Under the pieces are notes generated by a model. The model searched no databases and was not told the DNA's origin. It saw nothing but the letters and a program-made list of their open reading frames with translations. A DNA stretch of 64,000 nt from Thiorhodococcus drewsii AZ1 (GTDB lineage: Bacteria; Pseudomonadota; Gammaproteobacteria; Chromatiales; Chromatiaceae): the NCBI RefSeq assembly GCF_000224065.1, contig NZ_AFWT01000008.1:117638-181637 (forward strand). The letters are read 5' to 3'. How positions within the stretch are numbered: the first letter of the stretch is position 1; every line of letters begins with the position of its first letter. This document shows positions 1 through 8,218 of this stretch, one piece after another. The position numbers were made by a program, and so were the translations under genes.

Positions 1-1300
1 GCCAGAGCGTTTCGACCGGGACGCCATGCAGTGTATGCCGTTCATCGAAGCCCCAGAGCCGCGAAGCGGCACGATTGACGAATGCGATCCTTCCATCCGC
101 GTCGATGCCGATGACGGCGAACTCCGGCATGTTGTTCGCCCCCTGGGGCGGCGCTGTCTGGTCCTGGGCTGGGGCGAGTGGCTGTTGGTCTGTTGGCTCG
201 GACGCGCTGGCTGGCTCTGGGATGGGGTCGAAGGATTGAATGATGCTGAAGGTGCCATCGAACCTGCAGCGCGCCAGATGGGTGGCGAGACGGACGCGGT
301 GGCTGACCGGGTCCATCCGCACTGGACCCTGTGGACCGTCCAGTTCGAGCCGCTCCAGCGCGCTGATGAGCGCGGAAGGCTCCAGGCTGCCGGCTTGCTC
401 GGCGGCTCGGGCGAATCCTCTGACGCAGAGATAGGTGGACGCCCCGACTTTGGCAACGGGTGGCAGCGGGGTCTCGGTGTCCCCCAGTTGGTTGCCGAGT
501 GCGGCCAGATAGGCCCGATTCGCCGGGTTATCCAGGCAGGTGAAATAGCTGCCGCAGGCAAAGACGCCCTCGCGCACCTCGGGTGCGAGCCGTGCGGCGA
601 CCGATTCGTCGAGCCGGCTTGCCAGGACCGCGATACGCCGCTTCAGTCCGCGCCGGGTGAAGCGAGTCAGGAGCGCCGGGAGATCCTTGCGGTCGAAACA
701 GGGCAGGAAGACATCGACGCCGGATCGCTCGACGTGATCTAGGAGCGTTTCCATCTGCACCCCATCCAGATCCAGATGTTCGGTCGAGACCAGCTCGCCG
801 CCGATCGCCTCCAGCGCCCGGGACGCGGCCTCCGTCGTGCCGCACGACCAGGCATCCCGGCCGCCAGCGATGAAGAATTTCGGACCGGCGATCCGGGCCA
901 TGCGCTCAAGCACGGGTGTGACGTTGTGCACGGGCAGGGGGGTGAATCGAAAGACCTCCTGCGATGCCTCGTCGAGGGTTGCGCCATGGTCGAGCGCGAT
1001 GCGTGGACGGCTCGGCGCGACCGAAGTGCTTGGGTTCCCGATCAGCGCGTCGCAGCCGAGCACCTCGGTCAGGTGTCGGGTTGCCGCTTCAAGCCCGAGG
1101 GTCGGTGCTGCTTCGATCAGTTCGATCGGACGCCCGAGGAGACCGCCTGCGGCGTTGAGTTCGGTGCAGGCCGCCTGCGCCGAGATGCGGATTTTACCGA
1201 GCTGGCGGGCATCCACGACCTTTGCGGATGGAAGGAGACCCAGTCTGATCGGCTGTGGCGGGCCGCTTTCGATCGGACTCAGTGGTTTGCTCGATGACAC
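1..1300 (-). CDS. AmiC/UrtA-like ligand-binding domain fused to PAS (partial)
   Basis: The minus strand is open from a GTG at 1300 (GAGG about 9 bases upstream, in-frame TAG beyond it) to the left edge, giving 433 codons and no stop. Residues about 17-360 resemble the periplasmic-binding-protein fold of the amide/urea type (AmiC, FmdD, UrtA): an opening IRLGLLPS strand, an AACTELNAAGGLLGRPIEL segment and repeated alpha/beta units. There is no signal peptide, so the binding domain is probably cytoplasmic, as in AmiC. A proline-rich linker (about 370-395) leads into a PAS domain at about 402 (VIGIDADGRIAFVNRAA). The output domain lies outside the window and could be a histidine kinase, a PP2C phosphatase or a cyclase. 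Sensing of a small amide-like ligand is inferred from the fold only. Confidence 0.7.
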   Translation of the reverse strand, partial: MSSSKPLSPIESGPPQPIRLGLLPSAKVVDARQLGKIRISAQAACTELNAAGGLLGRPIELIEAAPTLGLEAATRHLTEVLGCDALIGNPSTSVAPSRPRIALDHGATLDEASQEVFRFTPLPVHNVTPVLERMARIAGPKFFIAGGRDAWSCGTTEAASRALEAIGGELVSTEHLDLDGVQMETLLDHVERSGVDVFLPCFDRKDLPALLTRFTRRGLKRRIAVLASRLDESVAARLAPEVREGVFACGSYFTCLDNPANRAYLAALGNQLGDTETPLPPVAKVGASTYLCVRGFARAAEQAGSLEPSALISALERLELDGPQGPVRMDPVSHRVRLATHLARCRFDGTFSIIQSFDPIPEPASASEPTDQQPLAPAQDQTAPPQGANNMPEFAVIGIDADGRIAFVNRAASRLWGFDERHTLHGVPVETLW

Positions 1301-1342
1301 GGTGGCAGACCTCGGGTTTGGGTTGCACGTGACGCTGGGAGG

Positions 1343-2014
1343 CTAGCGTTGATCCGAGAATCCGGTGAGTTCCCACAGCCGATCCAGCTCGTCGCGTAAC
1401 GTGGCGACCTCGGCTTCCAGCGCCGCGACGCGATCCTCCGCGTGCGTCGTTCTAGACGTCTGTCGGTTCGGCGCGGGTGCGTCCTGGGCTTCCGGCTCGG
1501 GATGTCCGCACAGCAGATGGGCATAGCGCTCCTCGCGTTTTCCAGGTAGGCGGGGCAGTTCGGTGACGAGCGCACGCTCATGCCCAGACAGTCCCTGGAC
1601 CGTTTTGGCGACGCCCTCCAGATCGGTGAAATCGGCCATGCGGGCGCAATTGACGCGCAGTTCGCCCAGGGTCTGCGGCCCGCGTAGCAGCAGGACGCAG
1701 AGCACGGCCTGTTCCTCGCGGCTGAGAAAATAGGTGCCGACCATCTTGTGGTCGTAACGCTCGGTCCGTCCGTTGGAGCTTTCATGGACCAGGCCCCGGT
1801 CGCGTAGCCGATTGACCGTGTTCCCGACCTCGCCCTGGGTCAGATGCATGACCGGGTGACGGGCCGTCTTCTGATTGCAGGCGCTGACGAGACCGTTGAG
1901 TGTGAGCGGGTACTGATCCGGGGTCGTACGCTGCTTCTCCATCAGACAACCGATGACACGCGCTTCGAGTGGCGTCAGCTGAGCGGTCGAGCTGGATGAG
2001 TCGTCTTGGGGCAT
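1343..2014 (-). CDS. YceH/DUF480 family protein
   Basis: This 223-residue protein belongs to the YceH (UPF0502/DUF480) family, which has two winged-helix-like halves and no firmly assigned function. Typical features are the N-terminal LTPLEARVIGCLMEKQRTTPDQYPLTLN region, here seen as TPLEARVIGCLMEK and TPDQYPLTLN, then NQKTARHPVM and a VNRLRDRGLVHE helix. The C-terminal 35 residues are a predicted coiled coil (VAALEAEVATLRDELDRL), common in the family. The ATG at 2014 was chosen because it lies shortly before the conserved start; a longer frame exists to 2155 but lacks family similarity. It is 67 bases downstream of the phosphatase gene and on the same strand, so it may be the last gene of that operon. 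Confidence 0.85.
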   Translation of the reverse strand: MPQDDSSSSTAQLTPLEARVIGCLMEKQRTTPDQYPLTLNGLVSACNQKTARHPVMHLTQGEVGNTVNRLRDRGLVHESSNGRTERYDHKMVGTYFLSREEQAVLCVLLLRGPQTLGELRVNCARMADFTDLEGVAKTVQGLSGHERALVTELPRLPGKREERYAHLLCGHPEPEAQDAPAPNRQTSRTTHAEDRVAALEAEVATLRDELDRLWELTGFSDQR

Positions 2015-2081
2015 GGTTTCGCCTGTTCGTTGAGAGTCGATGGGGCTGGAGACGGGATCTTCACGCGGAATGCCGGTCGAG

Positions 2082-2693
2082 TCACGGATGCTTGGACTGG
2101 TCGCATGCCTGGAACCCGCCATCGGCGTGCGGCTCGATCCAGAGACATTCGCCATTCTTGCGCTTCATATCGAGAACGGTGGTTCGTGGCAATCCCATGA
2201 CCTCGCGTGTGATGACGTCCATGACCCAGCCGTGGGTGATGACCAGTATATGGGTGCCGACGTGGTCGCAAGCGATGGCGTTCAATGCATTCATTACCCT
2301 GTTTGCGAAGGGGTCGAGCGCCTCGCCGTCTTCGAAGTCGCAGCAGGGATTGCGGCGTGCGATCTCCTCGTGCAATCCGGGATGGGTCAGCGACAGCTCC
2401 TGCTTCGGCATGCCCTGGATGTGCCCGAAATGGCGTTCCTTGAGACCCGGATAATAGTGCGGCGGACCCAGGCCCCAGGTCGCGGCGATGATCTCGGCGG
2501 TCTCGGCCGCCCGTTTCAGCGGGCTGGAGCAGATGTGCGAGAACGGGTGACGGGCGAGCTGTTGGGCGAGCTCGCGCGATTGCGCTCGTCCTCGCTCGTT
2601 GAGCGGGACGTCGGTCCAGCCTTGCAGAATGCCGGTAAGGTTCCAGTCGGTCTCGCCGTGACGGCTGATGCACAAACGTGTCGTATCGCTCAT
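2082..2693 (-). CDS. histidine phosphatase family protein (GpmB-like)
   Basis: This 203-residue protein is a member of the histidine phosphatase (phosphoglycerate mutase-like) superfamily. It has the catalytic RHGETDWN motif near residue 11, the CSSPLKRAAETAEI segment with the second catalytic Arg, and the late ITHGWVMD motif with the second catalytic His. The most similar known group is the broad-specificity GpmB/CobC-like phosphatases. The substrate cannot be read from the sequence. Its ATG overlaps the tmcA stop codon (ATGA at 2690-2693), which implies translational coupling to tmcA. A phosphoglycerate mutase role is possible but less likely than a general phosphatase. Confidence 0.85.
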   Translation of the reverse strand: MSDTTRLCISRHGETDWNLTGILQGWTDVPLNERGRAQSRELAQQLARHPFSHICSSPLKRAAETAEIIAATWGLGPPHYYPGLKERHFGHIQGMPKQELSLTHPGLHEEIARRNPCCDFEDGEALDPFANRVMNALNAIACDHVGTHILVITHGWVMDVITREVMGLPRTTVLDMKRKNGECLWIEPHADGGFQACDQSKHP

Positions 2694-4855
2694 GCCGCGC
2701 CCGCCATCAGTCGTCCGACCGCGCGGCGCAGCCGGGTCAGGATCTCCTCGCGTCCGCTGGCGTCCAGGCAGCGGGCCAGGTCTCGCGCTGGGCGAAGCTG
2801 CAGACAGACGGCGACCAGGATTGCCGCCTCATCGGCGGTGACGACCCCCTGTTGCATGGCGGGTGCGAGGCGTTGCTGGGTGAGTTGGTGAAGCAGTGGC
2901 AAGCTGGCCTCCAGTGTGCGATGGCCCGCGACGAATCCTCGGAGCTCGTCGCGGCTGTCCGAATCCAGATCCGTTGGGGCGAGATGCGGTGGCGTGTCGA
3001 GGGTGCGGATGAGCGCCGCCGCGATCGAGGGGGCCAGTCGCCGCAACGGTCCGGCGAGCAGGACCGGAAGTCGCGCGGTCAGGCGCCCCTGGGCGCGGCG
3101 GATGAGTCGGTCGCCCCGATCGCTCGTCGCCCCGGCGACCACGACCGCATGCTCGCCGCTCGCCGCGTTGCGGCTGGTGCCGATCTGTAGCGTCGCATGG
3201 CCGCAATGGTGCCAGAAGCGCAGTAGCTCGGGGGTGGCGCCGAAGCTGGCGCCGACCAGGTCCAGATCCTCGCTCACCGCCTGCCGCTGTACCAGATGCA
3301 ACAGCATGCGGCCGAGACCTCGGCGCGCGGCCGCCGGATGCACGGCGATGCGGATCACCCGCAGATAGCGCAGTTGTGGTGCATCCATCAGACCGGCATG
3401 GGCGGAGAGCGTCTGAGGCAGCAGATGGCCGCGCGGACGGCGGTGTCCCATGAAGATGGCCTCGCGTAGTGAGGCGTCCTCGAAGCCGCCTTCCTCGGCC
3501 GCGAGCAGCGTGGCGGCGACATGCCCGTCGTGACGCAGCACCAGCACCCGAACGTTGGGGCCATCCAGGAGCATACGCAGATCCATCGGGCGGGTTTGGT
3601 AGTGGGCCAGCACCAGGAGTCCGAACAGTTCGCTGAGCGTTCTTTCGTCCTTGACGAGCGCGTCTCGGTCGAGTCGCTCGAAGCGGCAGTTCCCCGGGCT
3701 CGCCGAGGCCAGTTTGTCGTCGGGTGCCGGGGTGGCGTCGAGCAGAAGCGCGCGCAGTGTCAGGGCCTCCAGCGGATCCTCGGGTGCCCAGCGGATCGGC
3801 GTGGACAGCTCGATCGCGCGCCAGTTGGGTGTGAGATGGTCGAGCGTTGCGCGAAAACGGATCTCGAAGCCGCGTCCGGTGCCCTCGTAGCCGTGAACCG
3901 TGGTCGAGAAGACGATCCGGCGATAGTGCGCGAGCAGGGCGTCGAGCAGCGGGGTCGGAATGGCGGCCGCCTCGTCGATCAGCAGCAGATCGGCCTCGGG
4001 GCGCTCCTCGACGATGGCGTCCGGCGAGAGGAATAGAATCCGCTCCCTGGCGTTCGGTCGCTCGGTCTCCGTCAGCACGCAATCGAGATGGGCGAAGACG
4101 CTGTCGACGCTGGCGCGTTTGGGTGCGGTCAGCAGGATGCGCAGCTCCGTCTCGCACAGCAGACGTCCGGCGGCGATGCCCAGCGCGGCGCTCTTACCGC
4201 GTCCGCGATGGGCCGTCATCACCAGCGGCCGGCGCGCGCGGCCGCGTGCGGTCTTGAGGATGGCCTCGACCGCGAGCCTTTGGTCGGCGGTGTTGGGCTG
4301 GCTGCCGGTCGTTCGGTGCTCTGCCGGAGCCGGTTGCGCGCGCGGTGTGTCGGCTGTCCATTGGGCCGGCTCGGTGTCGGATTCGCGCAGATGCAGGATG
4401 CCCTCGGCGTCCTGGAGCGTTCGGACCAAGCGGGCCAGGAAGCGTCCGCCGACCGCTTCGGCGCCGTGCGGCCAGACGGCGATGCGCTCGGCCTGGGGAT
4501 CCGGCAGAGTGGGCCAGACGTCGAGCGGCGGGGCGAGCAGGATCAGCAGCCCGCCGCCGCGAATGGCCCCGGTGGCGGCACCGAATCCGTCCGGATCGAA
4601 TCCGCTGTGGGCGTCGAAGACCAGCAGGTCCAGGTCTTGGCCCAGCAGGGCGAACGCGGAGCGCATCGGGTGCACCTGGGGCGCGATGGGGCGCTCGGAG
4701 AGCCAGACGGTTTCGACTCCCACGAGTCCGTCCACCAGCTCCCGCGCCCGCTCGGCCGTCCAATCCGCCGAGCCGCTGAGGAGCAGGGTGCGTCGTTGGT
4801 TGGCCGAACGGGCCTGTTCGATCAACGGGATGAGACGGTCCTGCCGTTCGTTCAT
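2690..4855 (-). CDS. tmcA: tRNA(Met) cytidine acetyltransferase TmcA
   Basis: TmcA forms N4-acetylcytidine at the wobble position (C34) of elongator tRNA-Met, using ATP and acetyl-CoA. The 721-residue protein shows the family order: an N-terminal DUF1726-like domain, a RecD-type helicase core with Walker A (HRGRGKSAALGIAAG, near residue 215) and Walker B (LLLIDEAAAIPTPLL), then a GNAT acetyltransferase region with the RRGLGRMLLH acetyl-CoA loop and a C-terminal tRNA-binding tail. It is somewhat longer than the roughly 670 residues of E. coli TmcA. The gene starts 6 bases after the upstream zinc-ribbon gene and overlaps the downstream phosphatase gene, so the three are probably co-transcribed. 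Confidence 0.93.
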   Translation of the reverse strand: MNERQDRLIPLIEQARSANQRRTLLLSGSADWTAERARELVDGLVGVETVWLSERPIAPQVHPMRSAFALLGQDLDLLVFDAHSGFDPDGFGAATGAIRGGGLLILLAPPLDVWPTLPDPQAERIAVWPHGAEAVGGRFLARLVRTLQDAEGILHLRESDTEPAQWTADTPRAQPAPAEHRTTGSQPNTADQRLAVEAILKTARGRARRPLVMTAHRGRGKSAALGIAAGRLLCETELRILLTAPKRASVDSVFAHLDCVLTETERPNARERILFLSPDAIVEERPEADLLLIDEAAAIPTPLLDALLAHYRRIVFSTTVHGYEGTGRGFEIRFRATLDHLTPNWRAIELSTPIRWAPEDPLEALTLRALLLDATPAPDDKLASASPGNCRFERLDRDALVKDERTLSELFGLLVLAHYQTRPMDLRMLLDGPNVRVLVLRHDGHVAATLLAAEEGGFEDASLREAIFMGHRRPRGHLLPQTLSAHAGLMDAPQLRYLRVIRIAVHPAAARRGLGRMLLHLVQRQAVSEDLDLVGASFGATPELLRFWHHCGHATLQIGTSRNAASGEHAVVVAGATSDRGDRLIRRAQGRLTARLPVLLAGPLRRLAPSIAAALIRTLDTPPHLAPTDLDSDSRDELRGFVAGHRTLEASLPLLHQLTQQRLAPAMQQGVVTADEAAILVAVCLQLRPARDLARCLDASGREEILTRLRRAVGRLMAGAA

Positions 4856-4861
4856 GTCGGG

Positions 4862-5158
4862 CTATTTGAACAGATCATCGGCGGCGCTGCGTAGCTGGTC
4901 CGGGTCCGTACAGCCGTTTCCAGCGTCATTGGGCGAGGTCGGCTCGAACAGCTCGCAAAAATTCGCCCGGGTCTTGTCCAGAACCCGCTCCACCATGGGT
5001 TCACGACATGCGTTGGCCAGTCCGGGGGCGTAATGGGCGCAGTTGCGGCAGCAGCGGGTCGGTTTGTCGCATGCGCGGCAGCTTGCCTCGCGTCCGTAAT
5101 CGGCGGCGGTCAGGGCGCCGCCGCAGTTCCAGCAGTGACCTAGGATGGTGTCTGGCAT
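4862..5158 (-). CDS. small cysteine-rich zinc-ribbon-like protein
   Basis: This 98-residue protein has paired cysteines: CWNCGG near residue 9, CRACDKPTRCCRNC near 27-40, plus single Cys at about 50 and 62. The pairs suggest one or two treble-clef or zinc-ribbon sites. The ATG at 5158 follows GGGAGGT with 6-base spacing, which decides the start. It sits 6 bases upstream of tmcA, so an RNA-related role is possible from context only. I do not recognise a named family beyond conserved hypothetical proteins of this type in gammaproteobacteria. The C-terminal third is acidic and probably disordered. Confidence 0.7.
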   Translation of the reverse strand: MPDTILGHCWNCGGALTAADYGREASCRACDKPTRCCRNCAHYAPGLANACREPMVERVLDKTRANFCELFEPTSPNDAGNGCTDPDQLRSAADDLFK

Positions 5159-5252
5159 CGTTCGACCTCCCAATAGGATCGGTTCATGAATGTGCGCCGA
5201 TCATAAGCAATCGGGAGGCGGCGGACATGGACTCCTGCCCATCGCCGTCCAT

Positions 5253-5690
5253 TCAGGACCCGCCGAGCGTGATGGCCGCGAGTACCAGATAGCGCCCGCC
5301 CTTGGCGAACGTCACCAGACAGAGCAGGCGCCAGAGCGGTTCGCGCAGGACTCCCGCGACCAGCGTGAGCGGGTCGCCCACGACCGGGGCCCAGCTCAGC
5401 AGCAGAGACCAATGGCCCGCGCGGCGATAGAAGGACTCGGCCCGTTCGAGTTGTTCAGGGCCGATGGGGAACCAGGGGCGGTCGCGCCAACGTACCAGGG
5501 AACGCCCGAGCCACCAATTGACGACCGAGCCCAATACATTGCCGGTCGTGGCGACCGCCAGCAGGCTCCAGGAGGAATAGTCGTCGGACAGCAGCAGTCC
5601 GATCAGCAGCGCCTCGGACTGCAACGGCAATAGTGTGGCTGCGCCCAGTGCCGACAGGAACAGCGCCAGATAGCCGGACAGTTCCAGCAT
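5253..5690 (-). CDS. YqaA/DedA-like membrane protein
   Basis: This 145-residue inner-membrane protein looks like the YqaA branch of the SNARE-associated/DedA (VTT) superfamily. It starts with a hydrophobic helix (YLALFLSALGAATLLPLQSEALLIGLLL), then a central glycine-rich segment (VATTGNVLGSVVNWWLGR) and a third hydrophobic block with the WAPVVGDPLTLVAGVLR motif typical of the family. Four helices are likely. DedA-superfamily proteins are linked to lipid scrambling and envelope homeostasis, but the YqaA substrate is not known. It is separated from the zinc-ribbon gene by about 95 bases on the same strand. Confidence 0.8.
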   Translation of the reverse strand: MLELSGYLALFLSALGAATLLPLQSEALLIGLLLSDDYSSWSLLAVATTGNVLGSVVNWWLGRSLVRWRDRPWFPIGPEQLERAESFYRRAGHWSLLLSWAPVVGDPLTLVAGVLREPLWRLLCLVTFAKGGRYLVLAAITLGGS

Positions 5691-5872
5691 GAGGGAGTTC
5701 GGGCCTCAGTCGCCTTGATTCGGCGCGGTCTCTATGCGCGCACGCGGATCGACGAACGCCTGGTCGATGTTCGGTGCTTTTGACGTCCTGGAGATCTGTT
5801 GCGTGTTGGAGCGGGGTTGCGGTGGCCGCGACCCGCCTGAGGGTTTTCTCGGACGGATCGCGCGCGTGCGCC

Positions 5873-6082
5873 TTATTGGCCGTTATCCGGATTCTGCTCG
5901 TGTTTCGTCGGGGCCACAGGGATGCAGCGAATTCCGACCGCGCGGCGGACGACGCTGGTCGTCATGGTGCCGTCTGGTTTGAGTGCGTCTTGCGGCTCCT
6001 CGGATGCCACTGGCGCTTCGTCCGGGTCGTCTCGGGGGGTGCAGCGGATACCGAACGCGTGGCGAACGATGGTGGTCTTCAT
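5873..6082 (-). CDS. possible 69-residue peptide with internal tandem duplication
   Basis: The ATG at 6082 overlaps the stop of the upstream gene as ATGA, the same coupling seen elsewhere in this window. The peptide holds two copies of one unit: MKTTIVRHAFGIRCTP followed by an acidic spacer, then MTTSVVRRAVGIRCIP followed by a charged tail. The DNA is duplicated too, at about 5923-5978 and 6040-6095, with roughly 80 percent identity by eye. Each unit has one cysteine in GIRC. The family is not recognised. The coupled start and the preserved frame across both copies favour a real gene, but it could be a chance frame in duplicated DNA. Confidence 0.4.
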   Translation of the reverse strand: MKTTIVRHAFGIRCTPRDDPDEAPVASEEPQDALKPDGTMTTSVVRRAVGIRCIPVAPTKHEQNPDNGQ

Positions 6083-6627
6083 GGTGAAGTCTGGCTCCAG
6101 TGAATGCCGGTTAAACCGGTCTCGACGGCTGTTCGAGCGGTCTTCCAGTCGGGTGGTTGAGTCTGCGCCGCCTTCATGGCTGCATCGATCGCTGTCCGTG
6201 ACCGGTTCAGCGGCAGCCATCCGAGCCTGGTCTCGGCTCGATAGCGTTCGGAGGCGCTGGCTTGCGTTTCGAGCCGGATGGCGATCCAGCGATCCCCATC
6301 GGCCTCGCGTCCCAGCGAGGACATGGCCTCGTCTTGTTCCTCCTGGATTTCCTCATCCTCCGCCGGAAGCCCCAGTAGGGTCAAGTCGTCGCGCGCATTC
6401 TGGATCGCGACCCGCAGTAGGCCCGCCTCATGGTCGGTGATCGCCGATCGGGCCCGTTCGAGATTGTCGTGGATGTCGGTGGCGAGCGTTTGGACCATCG
6501 GCCACTGCTGCTGGTCAGGGGGCGGCTGCACCTGACCCGATGTTGGGGACGCGGCGAAGGTGCCAGCGCAGTTGACGGCCAGGAGGGCGGTAAGGATGCA
6601 CGCGAGGGGGCGGTTGAGGTCAGGCAT
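6079..6627 (-). CDS. exported hypothetical protein, weakly YfdX-like
   Basis: This 182-residue protein begins at an ATG (6627) preceded by GGAG at 8 bases and has a clear signal peptide (LACILTALLAVNCAGTFAA), so the mature form is periplasmic. Mature residues form an all-helical pattern with regular charged heptads (TDIHDNLERARSAITDHEAG) and a glutamate-rich linker, then a second helical half ending in PPDWKTARTAVETGLTGI. The two-helical-halves layout recalls YfdX-type periplasmic proteins, but no diagnostic motif proves this. The frame reads further upstream to 6861 without an RBS or plausible signal sequence, so the shorter start is preferred. Confidence 0.6.
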   Translation of the reverse strand: MPDLNRPLACILTALLAVNCAGTFAASPTSGQVQPPPDQQQWPMVQTLATDIHDNLERARSAITDHEAGLLRVAIQNARDDLTLLGLPAEDEEIQEEQDEAMSSLGREADGDRWIAIRLETQASASERYRAETRLGWLPLNRSRTAIDAAMKAAQTQPPDWKTARTAVETGLTGIHWSQTSP

Positions 6628-7009
6628 GAGTCGAGCTCCAGGGAGGATTCCAGCCATTCTTGGGCAAATGATGGGCCAAGGCTCGAGTGTCGTGAGACCG
6701 GTGAATGCATCCTCACGAGAGGGAGGCGTCGGGTCTTTATCACCATCGTGACTGGAAACGTTGGTCCATATGCACCAAAGGCGATGCTGCCGAACTCGGC
6801 TCTCCCTCGCGCTCGGGCGCAACGCCGTGCCTGTAGTTCGGGCGACCCAGTCTGTCGGCACAAGGATGTGCCGAGATTACGCTCGTCTGGCGCTGGATGC
6901 ATTGGAAGAGGATGTGGGGCGGTGCGCCGACTTGGGTGGCGCCTTGAGAGGGCGGCCCCCTGGGCCGGGCGCCGGTCCAGGGGCTGGAGTTTGCGGGCGA
7001 ACCCGTCGA
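6628..7009. other. 382-bp non-coding stretch
   Basis: No frame here has both a plausible ribosome-binding site and protein-like composition. The promoter of the minus-strand gene starting at 6627 should lie in the first 150 bases. The part at 6920-7000 is very G-rich. No hairpin with a T run was found. Confidence 0.4.
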
Positions 7010-7483
7010 TCAGGGCTTGATGTAGGTGAATCCCATCTGCTGCAGTCGCGAGAGCTCCGCGACACCGCTTGGGACGATGTCTGCATCCTCCACGTCATAG
7101 AGCGCGTCTCTGGGGATGTTGCGTCCCTTCAACGTGTTGGCGCAGACCTCGAAGGCGACGCCCTGCTGTTTGAGGCCGGCGATTCGGGCCTGCATCTCAG
7201 AGGTCCCGTTGGCGACCTTCATCTTGGTCCCTTCCAGATAGTCTGGGTCCATCACCAGCGAGACGCCGTCGCCATGCATCACGATCTTGAGTTCGATGTT
7301 GTCGGCGCCGACGGCATTGACGTGGTTCTGCACGTTGCGCAAGGCGGCGACCTGTGCTTGGGCGTCGTCGCCGTTGATGTGATAGACAACCTTTTGTTTT
7401 CCGTAGCGGTCGTTGGCCAGGAGCGGGCTGCTGAGCGTGATGGCGATCAGGATGAGGGCGAGTGTTGTGAGTGGGCGTTTCAT
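7010..7483 (-). CDS. periplasmic DsrE/DsrF-like protein
   Basis: This 157-residue protein has a signal peptide (PLTTLALILIAITLSSPLLA) and a DsrE-like alpha/beta domain: VVYHINGDDAQAQVAALRNVQNHV, then IELKIVMHGDGVSLV, then a single cysteine in VAFEVCANTLKGRNI, the position of the conserved Cys in many DsrE-fold proteins. Secreted relatives of this kind are frequent in sulfur-oxidising bacteria, where cytoplasmic DsrE/TusA proteins relay sulfur; a sulfur-carrier role for this exported form is inference. Two ATGs overlap the RBS; the second (7483) is preferred because GGAG is then 6 bases upstream. A longer frame to 7858 is not coding-like. Confidence 0.75.
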   Translation of the reverse strand: MKRPLTTLALILIAITLSSPLLANDRYGKQKVVYHINGDDAQAQVAALRNVQNHVNAVGADNIELKIVMHGDGVSLVMDPDYLEGTKMKVANGTSEMQARIAGLKQQGVAFEVCANTLKGRNIPRDALYDVEDADIVPSGVAELSRLQQMGFTYIKP

Positions 7484-7919
7484 CATCTTCTCCAACGGTG
7501 GATCTTTATTGGTTGTCGTGGATGACGCCGACCTTGCCCGTCCGGAGCGCAGCCGACGCGGGACCCGCGAGAGACGCCGGATCCTCCCGGAGAGACGCGC
7601 GGAGCGCGTCTTCCAGGCTCTGAACTGCTCCTTGATGTGGCGAGCCCTCGCCCGATGATTCCGCTCCCCTAGGAAGAGATTCCTGCGATGAGGCGGCGTG
7701 AAGGCGGGTGGGTGAAGGCTCTCGACGGCCCGAGTGCAGGGGCCGATCGTGGCGAGATAGGGGCGCGATCGAAGGGTCGCAATGCTGGTGTGGTCTTGGG
7801 AAGTGGCATGCTTCGTGCTTTCGTTATCCCGAATCCGAATGGTTGCGCGGCCTGTCACGGTGGCCCTGTTTCCAGTTCGGACTCGGGTTTTTCACGACAT
7901 CTCGCTGGAGGTACGTACC
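7484..7919. other. 436-bp intergenic region between divergent genes
   Basis: This region separates the minus-strand DsrE-like gene from the plus-strand DUF3096 gene and should hold both promoters. The frames crossing it are arginine-rich and lack ribosome-binding sites. No clear sigma-70 pair or repeat could be assigned. Confidence 0.4.
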
Positions 7920-8060
7920 ATGGGTATCATGATGATTTCCCCATTGCTTTCGCTGCTGGCCGGGGTCGCTATCCTCGTCTGGCCAAGGCTTCTCAATTAC
8001 ATCGTCGCCTTCTATCTCATCTTTTTCGGTCTGCTCGGCTTCGTGGCTCAGATGCAATGA
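7920..8060 (+). CDS. DUF3096 family membrane peptide
   Basis: This 46-residue protein matches the DUF3096 pattern: two short hydrophobic helices, ISPLLSLLAGVAILVWPRLL and a second built around NYIVAFYLIFFGLLGF, with the WPRLLNYIVA turn between them. It is almost certainly a small inner-membrane protein of unknown function. The ATG at 7920 follows GGAGG at about 10 bases; a frame extending upstream to 7782 has no membrane character and no RBS. A near-perfect hairpin 24 bases after the stop could end the transcript. Confidence 0.75.
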   Translation: MGIMMISPLLSLLAGVAILVWPRLLNYIVAFYLIFFGLLGFVAQMQ

Positions 8061-8083
8061 GACGCGTGCGGCATTCGTACAAC

Positions 8084-8110
8084 GGACTCGGCCCGAGTCG
8101 GGCCGAGTCC
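8084..8110. repeat. perfect 13-bp inverted repeat (hairpin)
   Basis: The 13-base arms at 8084-8096 and 8098-8110 are exact reverse complements with one base between them. The sequence is GC-rich and lies 24 bases after the DUF3096 stop. No T run follows on either strand, so it may act as an mRNA-stabilising hairpin or a bidirectional terminator, or bind a protein as dimer DNA site. Confidence 0.5.
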
Positions 8111-8218
8111 ATTCCTCGAAAGACCACTGCGGATCGGTCGTCACGGCGCTGGAGCGCCGTGCGAATTGGATGGCGGGGTCATGTCTGAAAACGGGATACG
8201 AGGTCGATCGGCAATCGT

